This document shows positions 11,455 through 21,401 of a DNA stretch of 64,000 bases, piece by piece. The notes under the pieces are model-generated. The model had not been told where the DNA came from and did not search any database. It saw only the letters and a list, made by a program, of their open reading frames with translations. Position 1 is the stretch's first letter, and every line of letters starts with the position of its first letter. The stretch is from Sinonovacula constricta (lineage: Eukaryota > Mollusca > Bivalvia > Cardiida > Solecurtidae). The DNA lies in assembly GCA_007844125.1 (NCBI GenBank), contig CM017572.1, positions 35,227,503-35,291,502 on the forward strand, read 5' to 3'. A program made the translations under genes and the position numbers.

Positions 11455-12027
11455 GTTGCCTTTGGTTCTACCCAAGTCCAGGTGTACAACACAGACAGTC
11501 TGACCAGGACACGAATCGTCGAGTTGGGACATGTGACCTCCAGGATCGCTTGTCATGGCGGACTGCTGTACTGTGCTGACTATGGTACCATCTTGTATGT
11601 AGACGACGTGAGGAGTGGCAGGAAGCTGAGGGAGATCTCCATGGACACCGACGGCCGGAAACTGTTCTCTTACATCCGACACATCGCCGTGAACAGTTCC
11701 GGCGACCGAGTTTATGTGGCTGACGGGGTGAGAGGTCTTGTATGTGTCGGCACGGACGGAAGGCTGATGTTCTGTCTCTCCAACAAGGATCTCGGACTGT
11801 CTTATGCCTATGGTGTGACCACTGACCATCACGGTCACGTGTTTCTCTGCGGATATAACTCACACAACGTAGTCAAGGTGACCGAGGAAGGTCACGTGGT
11901 AGGTGAGATATTGTCCAAGGAAGATGGGATCACGTGGCCATCCTGCCTCAGTTATGATGTGAGCAAGAGTTCCTTGTATGTCGGAGGGGCGTACAGTGAT
12001 CAGCTTCTGATGGCGGAATGGAAGTAA
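11455..12027 (+). CDS. Gene A exon 4: NHL-like beta-propeller C-terminus
   Basis: This is the last exon, from the acceptor tctgtatttccag in phase 0 to TAA, with 190 sense codons. Repeated blade-like strands are readable: RIACHGGLLYCAD, HIAVNSSGDRVYVADG, GVTTDHHGHVFLCGY and CLSYDVSKSSLYVGG, spaced about 40-50 residues. This is the pattern of NHL/six-bladed propellers that close TRIM-type proteins, where the propeller usually binds protein or RNA. Exon 3 supplies the first blade. Its partner in gene B is very similar. The frame is intact here. Function is family-level inference, since no RING, B-box or catalytic residues are present in this gene as far as the window shows. Confidence 0.9.
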   Translation, partial: VAFGSTQVQVYNTDSLTRTRIVELGHVTSRIACHGGLLYCADYGTILYVDDVRSGRKLREISMDTDGRKLFSYIRHIAVNSSGDRVYVADGVRGLVCVGTDGRLMFCLSNKDLGLSYAYGVTTDHHGHVFLCGYNSHNVVKVTEEGHVVGEILSKEDGITWPSCLSYDVSKSSLYVGGAYSDQLLMAEWK

Positions 12028-12180
12028 AGTTTACATTTATTATTGCCGGACATTTTGTTTTCCATTTGTGTTTCTCCTTTTGTTGCTGATTGTGACATTT
12101 TGTGATTAAGTGACTCGTTATAAAAGTGGAATTAAATCAACATTTTAGCAAAACAATATTCCATCGACATTTTGTTTAGG

Positions 12181-12186
12181 AATAAA
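12181..12186 (+). terminator. Polyadenylation signal of gene A
   Basis: AATAAA lies 154 bp after the stop codon. The surrounding block is conserved in arm B, where the matching AATAAA is on the minus strand at 47283-47278. Confidence 0.7.
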
Positions 12187-12609
12187 ATGAAATTAAAACG
12201 TATGTTTGAAATTCTGTTCTTCTGTAAATGTTACAGATAAGTATGTAGTTGATGGATTGTTGTATTTCCATTAAATATTTTGTAAAAACGTTCCTACAAT
12301 TAAAGTTTATTTAAATTCAGTTTTCATCTCAGTTCGCCATGTTTGTATATTTTACATCAGCATCAAAACAAGTACGTCATAAAGCATAACAATATGACGT
12401 CATCACACGCGGATAATACGTTTTCCCGCAAAATCAACAAAAAGATGCAACGTCATCAATACATTACTGCAATGCTGAATTATTTGGCATTTGTGTCAGA
12501 TTTCTTCAGAATTTAATCAATTTTCAATGAAAACATTCATAATACTACTGGCATTTCTGTTTAATGCATGTGTTAGCATTCATGTCACATGTAGTGGTAT
12601 GTGCATACA

Positions 12610-12836
12610 TGCAATCATTTATTTATTTATTTGGGTTTTACGGCAAACCGACACTTAACAGGTCATAAGGCGCCGAATACAAAGTTAAATGTGAACAGAG
12701 CGTAACCAGGTTAAAACCAAACTACGCATGTAAAATATAGAAAAATATAAAAACTATCAGGTAAAAAAAATCATAATTGAAAACATGTCAACACATAAAA
12801 CGGTTTAAAAAGTATGACGGTTGTAACTGCAATCAT
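12610..12836 (-). mobile_element. LINE/SINE 3' tail with target-site duplication
   Basis: On the minus strand it reads ...ggcgccttatgacctgttaa, then gccgtaaaacccaaataaat with an (AAAT)n end, the look of a truncated non-LTR retroelement 3' end. The direct repeat tgcaatcat (12610-12618 and 12828-12836) flanks it. Arm B has one tgcaat copy and no insert at the matching site, near 46.86 kb. Confidence 0.8.
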
Positions 12837-12839
12837 GTC

Positions 12840-15800
12840 CGGCAGTTATATAAACAATCGGCAATAGATTTTCATTGTTATTTTGTTAAAACAATTGCAG
12901 CCGTCACCAGCAAGTCGTCAGTTATAGTATATAATGTATAGTATCTAGTAAGTATAAAATATTTGTAATAAATAAACAACAACTACGAGATGTGTGGTTC
13001 AGTTAGAACTCTGCATAACTATTTTATCTGCAGAAAATCAAATATCAGTGACAATGTTCTATAATAAAGAACCATATTCGGTAGATCTGTGACAAGTTGA
13101 TTAAGAAGATAAATGTATTGTTCAGTGTTTCTAAAGAGATGTGACCAGTTTATAAGTCACATCGAAATTGATCATGCATTCAGATATGTTAATCGTAAAA
13201 CAACGATCAGAAATTGCATAAACAATTTCGACTAGGGCAAGTTATGTACGCGGCATTGTATATCAAGCTAGAATTCTTACACTTGTTACAGTTAAAATAT
13301 TGATTGTCTCTAGGACTCTATAAACACGGTCATTTATGTGCTGTCCAGAAGCATACCCCCACTTGGACATTTATAGAATGTTTGTAGGTGCGTTTTCCAA
13401 AATATCTCTGAGTGGAGTGGAGTGGCGGTGTACTCGATAATTTTGCATTTAAACATTAAGTAACATTTATGTCAAGATAATTTGCAAGAAATACATGTGT
13501 CTATTGTGTGTGACAACGATTTTGATTCCATAAAACAATATATGCAGTCTTCAAAGCCGTCTTTACTTACACTAAAGTATGAGTTTATGCAGAAATTATG
13601 TCCCGATTCACCAAAGCAGTGTTAATGTATTGTGACATGAATTTGATGTAGGCAAACTGTTGGTACCATCTTTAAAGATAACATTATTGATGTATTCGAA
13701 GGTTGTTTTGAACACATTTGCTATAAGGGTGGTCCTGGACAGGCTCTCCCGTGAAATATTGGATTTCTACAATGCCGGATATGTATTCTGATGTAAATCA
13801 GGATCACATTCGATACAATTTTACCAGTCTTTAAAAAGTAATGTATTTATTAGATATGTTGTACGAGTTTTATTCGTGTTCCTTGCGCGCAACCAAAATC
13901 CGCTCCCGGATAAGCAAAATGTTGACATATGAAATTAAAAAAAAAATAATATTGCACCTTCATTGTATAGCCAATCGATTATCTTTTGTATGAACAAATG
14001 TGTCAAAGGAGATGTATATATAATCAATGTATATATAGTCAATAATTGTTTTATTGTGTTTGTTGTTGTTGTTGTTGTTTTTTTTTGTTTGTTTGTTTTT
14101 TGTTGTTTTTTAGAAAGAATGTGTTTAAAGCGGCCTGGACCTAGTTTAACATATAGATTGTGTACATGATTCAAACTCCTTTTTGTTACTGTCAGGCAAA
14201 ATATTGTTAATTTTATTATTCACACTGCATGTTAATTTCAAATATAAATATACACGTATTCGAGAAAACGTTGTTTAAATGTATACTTGTTAGATTGTGT
14301 TTTCTGTAGGTAATTATTATTGAAGAACGCTATTAAGTTTGTTTTAGGCTTTACTTTACCTAAATGCAATCGATTCTGTTGTCGACTATCCACAAATGAC
14401 TGACTCTTTTCTTGAATTTCGTCCAAAATACTTTTAGCAAAAATATGATTGCATACATTTGCTACTAGGAGGGCCCTGGGACTGATGTCCTGTGAAAATG
14501 TCAATTTCTAGAATGCCGCATACGTGATCTGACGTCAATAGGGGACCAAATGCGACAAATTGTTCATAGTTTTTATGAAGAAAGTTTTGGCGAGAACTCA
14601 AGAGCAGCGTTGTTTATATGTGAATAAACCATTGCTTCCTGAATGGGGCCTTTATCCTGATTAACCATTTAAAATATGATACCAATGATTGCTGTTTGAA
14701 TTGTATATTGTTGTTAGAACATAGCTTAAACTAGTAGATGTTTTAGATGATTGGTACATCGAATAGAATATGGTAGTGGCTGTAATTATATACGTGTATT
14801 TGAATGTAGAATGTAAAACCTGTGTTTGATAGAGATGACAATATATATCATATATATTTGCTTTGATTCTTTTCTCTTCTTTAAGTAGCTTAACTAATAT
14901 CTATATATAATAAACTATTTAATATATGCCTTTGTTCATTCTGTCTGTGAAATCCCCATAACCTCCAAACCAGAAAAAGTGTCAGTTTGCTTTAACTAAC
15001 CCAAGCGATATTTTTCCAAACACTAAATGCTGCTAGAGGTAAAAACAGTATTGTAAATAATAATTTACATAAAGTGATGCCTTATAAATGTCACAGTACA
15101 CTGTAAGGCTAAAACACACATTATAAAATATATGCAGAATATAATTTAACTATTTCGAAAATTGTCAACTCCCTCTGTAAATGAGAGCGAGATTTGTGGG
15201 GTCGGAGGTTACCACCCACGAGAGTAATGTTTTGTATAGCTTAATATTAAAGGATTCCAAAATGTTTATATGAGTTGGCTTACTTTATAAGTATTTTACG
15301 TTAATTTTATGGTTACCTAGAAGAAATGGTGATATAATATCAAGACCATTTATTTTTACCCTACTGACTGATACGGATATAATTAAATAAAGATATATAG
15401 TTATGAGCTCCACACCAGGTGAACCAGGCGAAATGTCAACGCTTCGTTTGATATTTTGTTACAAATATATCATTACTTTTTATCCTTTATGAATCTTTAA
15501 TTATTTGTCGATGCTTATTTTCAGCTCAGCTGAGCACAACGTGTTGTGGAGAAGGTTGCGTTAAACAATTCCTCTAGTATCTTGAATATTAAAGTGATTT
15601 CTTTTATTAAACATAGCACTGATTAACATTTAAAATACACTTGAATATAAATTAGTAGTAACTCCTTCCTGTCTCCATGCCAATGCTGCTGGTTTCTATC
15701 GACAAGTTATTTATAAAAATATTGAAGTTATTTACGAAGGTAAAACTGAAAGAAAACAGTAATCAAATTTCAATTAACAGTTTATGTAAACGTGTGGCGA

Positions 15801-16240
15801 GTATTATTATAACAGTCTGATACTGTTTAGAATGTACCTATGAACATTTTTACCTTCGACTTTTGTATAGTAACAGTTCCGGCCTACTATGTAGGTTCGT
15901 TCTTTGTTTTCTGCTACATCGCGAACGCGCAACGCACATATGATGCACGATCATTTTATGCAGGCATTACACTTGCAGATCAACATAAGAATGGCTAGTG
16001 AAATAATATTCTGTTTATCTAATTATTGTTGCCAAATAAATTACAGAGATTTAGTTACTAGGTCGCAATACATCAAATTCAATCTCGGTCTGAAATTTAA
16101 AGAGGCTGGTAACAAATATGAAAGCAAACATAAAACACATACAAAAAAAGCAAAATCATGTCGGAAATAAATTCGGCCTATTATCTTCATGTTGGTAACT
16201 TGAAGGTCTTAGTTACAACTTAACGTCGGTAATTTATAGG
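12840..16240. other. Non-coding part of arm A, 3' of gene A
   Basis: AT-rich sequence without a recognisable gene. Much of it matches 43.9-46.85 kb in inverted order. Poly-A (13937-13946) and TTG/T-rich tracts (14060-14112) are present. ORFs here are not conserved as frames between the arms. Confidence 0.7.
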
Positions 16241-16242
16241 GT

Positions 16243-17013
16243 TTTATAATGCCATGTATAGGACATAATAACGTCATGACAGCAATGTATATGGCATAAT
16301 AACGTAATGGCAACAATATATAGGGCATAATAACGTCATGACAACAATGTATAGGACATAATAACGTCATGACAGCAATGTATAGGGCATAAACACGTCA
16401 TGACGGCAAAGTATATGGCATAATAACGTCATGGCAGCAATCTATAGGGCATAATAATGTCATGACAGCAATGCATAGGGCATAGTTACGTCATGACAGC
16501 AATGTATAGGGCATAATAACGTCATTACAGCAATGTATGGGGCATAATAACGTCATGGCAGCAATGAATAGAACATAATAACGTCATGACAGCAGTGTAT
16601 GACATAAATTAACAAAGTGACAGCAATGCATAGCGCATAGGGCATAATAACGTCATGACAGCAATGTATAGGACATAATAACGTCATGACAGCAATGCAT
16701 AGGAGATAATAACGTCATGGCAGCAATGTATAGGACATAATAACGTCATGACAGCAATGTATAGGACATAATAACGTCATGGCAGCAATGTATAGAACAT
16801 AATAACGTCATGGCAGCAATGTATAGGACATAATAACGTCATGACAGCAATGTTTAGGGCATAGTAACGTCATGACAGCAATGTATAGGACATAACAACG
16901 ACATGACAACAATGTATAGGACATAATAACGTCATGACCACAATGTATAGGGCATAATAACGACATCACAACAATGTAGAGGGCATGATAATGTCATTAC
17001 AACAATGTATTGG
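16243..17013 (+). repeat. 31-bp tandem array (arm A), about 25 units
   Basis: Unit approximately gcaatgtatagggcataata plus acgtcatgaca. Units vary by point changes and small indels (for example 16590-16640). The mirrored array in arm B (42.19-43.88 kb) carries the inverse unit at about twice the copy number. Each unit holds an acgtcatgac box containing a TGACG half-site. Confidence 0.95.
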
Positions 17014-17129
17014 ACATAATATTACATTTTAATACAACATGTAAACTACCTAGAAAATCTTATTACCATAACATGAAATAATTATAATAATAATAGTTTC
17101 ATATCATTCCTTTAGTGTAGACCAGCATT

Positions 17130-17580
17130 AAAGGATATATCCGACAGTATGCCTATATCAAATATATATAACAATTACTTTGGGGTATTTGGGCTTAACT
17201 TTCATATAAACCACTGGATTGTTAGACGGAAATAATCGCGAAAAGCACACACACACACACTGTGAATGTATATTCTTTCCAAGTGTAAAAAAGCTCGATA
17301 GTGGTCTCTGCTAAAAATATATTTCGACTTCAGGGCGGATAACCCGGATGACACTATAACGTGATCTTTAAGGTAAGTGGTCACGTGATTTTCTAAGTTT
17401 AAAATAGCTATCTCTGCAGCGTGACTCGGATATGAAATACCAGTTTGTGATGACGAGTGGTGATTTATGCTCGATTGTTCAAACAGATATAGGACATCAA
17501 TGAACAACGGTTTGAAGGACCTTTCCGTGTAACAAAGATTTGTTTGGTTAGACTTGAAAATCACTTTGATGGGATATTGT
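17130..17580. mobile_element. MITE of the ATCCGACAGTTT-end family, copy 2
   Basis: Begins near ttaaaggatatatccgacag and shares tttggggtatttgg, gtggtcacgtg, gcagcgtgactcggatatgaaa and taggacatcaatgaacaac with copy 1 and the copy at 63.6 kb. A CA tract (17248-17260) lies inside. Not coding. Confidence 0.6.
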
Positions 17581-17581
17581 T

Positions 17582-17860
17582 ATTTACACTGCTTGTTTGA
17601 TAGAAAACCCTTGCGATGTTGGAGCGCTCCACAAACCAGGTTTAAGCACCCTAGTCGTCCTTTTGCCGACTGACCGTTCTAAGGCGGTAACTGATGGTTT
17701 TTCTTTGAGTGTTATGTCTCGTCCCTGAATTTTTGTCACTTTTACATATACCATGTTTGCCATTGTCTATATGTATTTTAGATTTAAAAATCTATGGTAA
17801 CTGTCATATGACCTTTTCTTATTTATCTTTTGAAATATTATTTAAGTTTAAAAATTATTA
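17582..17860 (+). repeat. Dispersed GGAGCGCTCC-core element, copy 2
   Basis: Shares the whole core: gagcgctccacaaaccaggt, tttaagcaccc, ttttgccgactgaccgttc, aaggcggtaactgatgg, then gtgttatgtctcgtc and a final ccttttcttatttatc. The inverted copy at 41.64-41.90 kb is at the mirrored position just inside arm B. Confidence 0.8.
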
Positions 17861-18071
17861 AATAGGTGAATTGTACAAAAACTATTAAAGAAATACTACA
17901 TAGTCAACAGCACAGGTTTTATGCAGATGAACATTTATGATAAACATGAAGGCAAAATAGTTTAGCAACGCGTTTCAAAAGTAAGTTTCGGCTCTCCAAA
18001 CCATGACACATAATATTTATAAATATCTAATATCCATTTCAGTGGTGAAGGAATAACAAACTAGCAACTCA

Positions 18072-18293
18072 TTGAGCGTTGAGAGAGAGAGAGACAGACA
18101 GACAAAGGCAGACAAAGACAGACAGAGACAGACAGAGAAACACAGAGACACACAGAGAGACACACAGAGAGAAAGACAGACAGACTTAGACACACAGACA
18201 TACAGACAGGCAGACAGACAGACAGAAAGACAGAGAAGGACAAAGAGAGAGAGGGGGAGAGACAGACAGACAGACAGACATAGACAAAGACAC

Positions 18294-18341
<48 letters not shown>
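18072..18341. repeat. GACA/GAGA microsatellite
   Basis: Imperfect (GACA)n with (GA)n. The open frames read as poly Arg/Gln/Asp or Leu/Ser/Cys and are not genes. The matching (TCTG/TCTC)n tract is at 26.14-26.52 kb. Confidence 0.95.
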
Positions 18342-19204
18342 AAGAATCGTATAAAACATGAAAACGAGATGGTGCAGATTACAGGAACAAAGCAAATTAA
18401 TGTAATCACAAGTGCTCATTAACAATAAACCAACTAATTTACCTAAAATACTGAAATTAAATGTAAAACGCATTTCTTTGATAGCTCTACAACAGTTTAT
18501 TCTTCTAAGTACAATCCTAAATTAAAACCTTTGGTACTGCTGTTTATAAAGCAATACGTAATAAAAATAAGCCTTTTTAGGATCACAGGAATGAAAGACA
18601 AGAAGATTGTGTAGAGAAATAAGGTAGTAAACACTGGTGACCTCCCTTACTCTATACATATTTCACAATTTGCATAAGCAGGTTCAGGTTAGACGTCATA
18701 ATAAGTTTGTTCTCTACTCTACCGCGAAACGTTGGAAACAAGTTGCACCATTACACAGATATGAGTGACCCCTTTAGACATATAGACTCATTCTGCCAGT
18801 CGGTAACCCTCAAATCTCAATGACCTATGCACTACCGGTAAAGGTGGATCAGTCCATTACTGTGCAGAGGTGTTCAATAGTTTTGCTTTATTTAAATTCT
18901 ACATGGTTTCATCCGCCTTTTGACACCAAAAGATTAAGATTACATTCAAGATCGGAAATTTGACTCCATAACATAGCAATAGACTGTTATTAAAGTGAAA
19001 AATATAAAAAAAACTTCACGGGTTCTACTTCCGGTCGGTGTTTACTGTAACCATCCCTTAACACATGTTCGCTTACCGACATTGTTGAAGAACTGTCTAC
19101 AAGCCCCAATCCAGAATTTCTAAACGGGTGAGGGTTGGGGTGGGAACGGGATCAAAGACCGACTTATTCATTCGTTCTAGATGGACGGGGAGCAGACACA
19201 GTCC

Positions 19205-19345
19205 CTTCGGAAAAAAATCCACACACCCTCACCCCACCCCGCCCCCTCCCAACACACACACGCACACACGCACACACGCACGCACGCACGCACACATACA
19301 CACACAAACACACACACACACACGCACACACACACACACACACTA
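19205..19345. repeat. CA/CG-rich microsatellite
   Basis: (CA)n with cgca interruptions after a C-rich lead-in, including a run of acacac near 19310-19343. Not matched in the right arm of the nested repeat, where a C-rich block sits at 25.6-25.8 kb instead. Confidence 0.9.
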
Positions 19346-20544
19346 AATTGTCTACCTACATTCCAACAAACTTTTATGTGGTTCCCATATAATTTCTTAT
19401 AGTTTAATTCGGGAAAATGCATCGGGATGCTTAAGTAATTAATTATGAACGCGATTTCAATATTAATAACTGCCGCTGACACGATACTATAGTGTTTTCA
19501 TTTAAAATATAAACCAGTATAGCAAAATATATAGAAAAAATAAACGAGTGTTTTGAGGCAAAAATATATACACTGTAAAATTAATATGACCTATGAAAAA
19601 ATGGATATTAAAAAAGAAAAGGTGGAAGTAAGAATGTTGGAGAATAAGTTAAAAGAAAGCAAATTGGGAGGGGGATAAAAATAATGAAGGAATTGGAAGT
19701 GGGGAATGAAGGATAGGAAAAATAAACAGAAATAACAGGCAGATAAATACGCCGAAAACAATGGAAGCCACGGAATGAAGGAATGGATAAAAGACTTATA
19801 AGAAAGAAAGGAAGAAGGAAATAGGCTCAGTTACCAGGACGACAATTCTCTCCCCACCCACACTCCCTACCGGAAATTATTATAAAAATTATTTCTTGCT
19901 ATCTGGAAAACATTAAATATTTTAAGGACATTTAATCTACTTAATTATAATTAAAAAACCCAAATCGGATTCATCAATACACGAAATATATTTTACTGTA
20001 AAACTATCAAACCTAAAATAAATTCAAATAAACAGAAGAAGTAGCTGGAAGAAATATCTGGATATAAATAACATAGTTCCCTCCCTTGATTATCTACATC
20101 TTCCATTACGGCGTGATCGGCGCGCGTTATGATAAAAGTGGCCCAGCTAATCTTGGTCTCTTCACAAAAAAAAAAATCTTTTCAAATTTCAAGCCACTAG
20201 TACAACTTTAAAGTAAATAAGTCGAGCTCCCGTATTGGTTAATTCAAATTATCCCGCCGAAAAATAATAAAAAACGCTTTAAAGCAATATTAACTGTTAC
20301 ATTCGGAAAAAAAAAAGAAAACGTCGAAAATAGCATAGTTATATACACATTCAGAATTTTTTGCATTGTTTCGTGGGATACGTTAATTAAAATAAATCAA
20401 AATCGCAATTATATGGCTAGGAAAAAATGATCATAAACACCTTCAAATCATGTTAGGGACATCCAGTATGCACCTATGATAGCCGTTTGTAACTCTTTAC
20501 AAAAACTGGCAATAAGGGTTGAAGTCTACATTTCAATCACCACT

Positions 20545-20770
20545 TAAAGGTGGTATCCGACAGTTTGGAAAAACAAACAAAAAATAATTCTCAAACAGCC
20601 TGTGTACACATAATTCATTGGTACCTGACAAGGTCTTAAAAATGCTGTTAATTGATGCCAAAGATCTGTGTAAACAGTCAAGGATAAACCCCCAGTCGTC
20701 ATTGCAAACAGAGGTTTCCTGTCCGAGCCACGCTGCAGAGACTAATAGGCTAATTGTACAAAATCTAGTT
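20545..20770. mobile_element. MITE of the ATCCGACAGTTT-end family, copy 3 (partial)
   Basis: Starts cttaaaggtggtatccgaca and carries the gatgccaaagatctgtg, tcgtcattgcaaac and gagccacgctgcagaga blocks, in inverse orientation to copy 1. The right end is unclear. Confidence 0.55.
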
Positions 20771-21401
20771 CAAGAAATATTACATTGTAAACTACACATG
20801 TATTATACAGAGGGACATGTATAATAAACAATAACACAGACTGAGTGAGCCACGAGTTCGGCCCTCCACACCGAACCCTAATCATTATTCCTTAATATGT
20901 ATAAATATCAAACTTCCGTTTGTGTGACGAATGAATAACAAACTAGCATTTCATTGGTCAATATGTTAAATAGGTGTATCAGTCATGTTTAATAAATGAT
21001 CTGCTAAAAGAGTGGCGATGTGGATGAAGAGGAGAAGTCTTATAAATCAGAACTTCTCTTATAATTCCGTTCATATGACGTTCACACATTGGTAGCATTG
21101 GAGGGATAGGTACAGAATTGTAACTTAACATTCAATTTATCGTTAGATAAACAGTGGTCACTGCATTTAATACTAACATATCTTGTTGTTAGGATGACGT
21201 GCTAGTCGCTACGTCAAATGCACCGACATTTGTTTAGTCACAACCCACACTGACAGAAATCAAAGCGACAATTCATGACTAAATCATCTTTGGTTTTCCT
21301 ATTGATTTATATCAATTCGACTTTTTCCGCTTAAACCATAAGCGATTTCTCAATGGCCGAAATGCAATCTTCGTTTTCTTCATATCTTGACATTGCCTTA
21401 C

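Larger units (their letters stand above)
8570..17010 (+). repeat. Outer inverted duplication, arm A
   Basis: This stretch aligns, in the same order and inverted, with 50.66-42.19 kb. I matched blocks at 8.62-8.80, 9.54-9.57, 10.03-10.15, 10.3-11.45, the last exon, 12.2-12.55, 12.84-13.02, 13.73-13.85, 14.70-14.87, 14.95-15.06, 15.17-15.24, 15.40-15.48 and the 31-bp array at 16.24 kb. Divergence is visible in every block, and there are copy-specific insertions. It is therefore an old segmental inversion-duplication and not an assembly mirror artefact. Confidence 0.9.
17970..21300 (+). repeat. Inner (nested) inverted repeat, left arm
   Basis: Matches 26.70-24.39 kb in inverted order. Shared blocks include cggctctccaaac and tatttataaatat (17.99 kb), the GACA/GAGA tract, aatgaaagac-agaagattgtg (18.59 kb), the tgaagaactgtct block (19.09 kb), ttgattatctacatcttc (20.09 kb) and the 280-bp block 21.0-21.3 kb ending cattcatgactaaat. 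The left arm is longer owing to extra copies and insertions, for example 20.80-20.97 kb. Confidence 0.85.

Noticed and set aside
16243..17013. CRISPR-like regular array
   Set aside because: The whole 31-bp unit repeats without unique spacers, in a eukaryotic context. The same applies to 42190-43885 and 55440-60275.
18017..18473. Several Ser/Leu/Cys-rich or Arg/Gln-rich frames of 80-130 codons
   Set aside because: Translations of the GACA/GAGA microsatellite. The same applies to 26076-26583 with the inverse repeat and to 19128-19482 with the CA tract.
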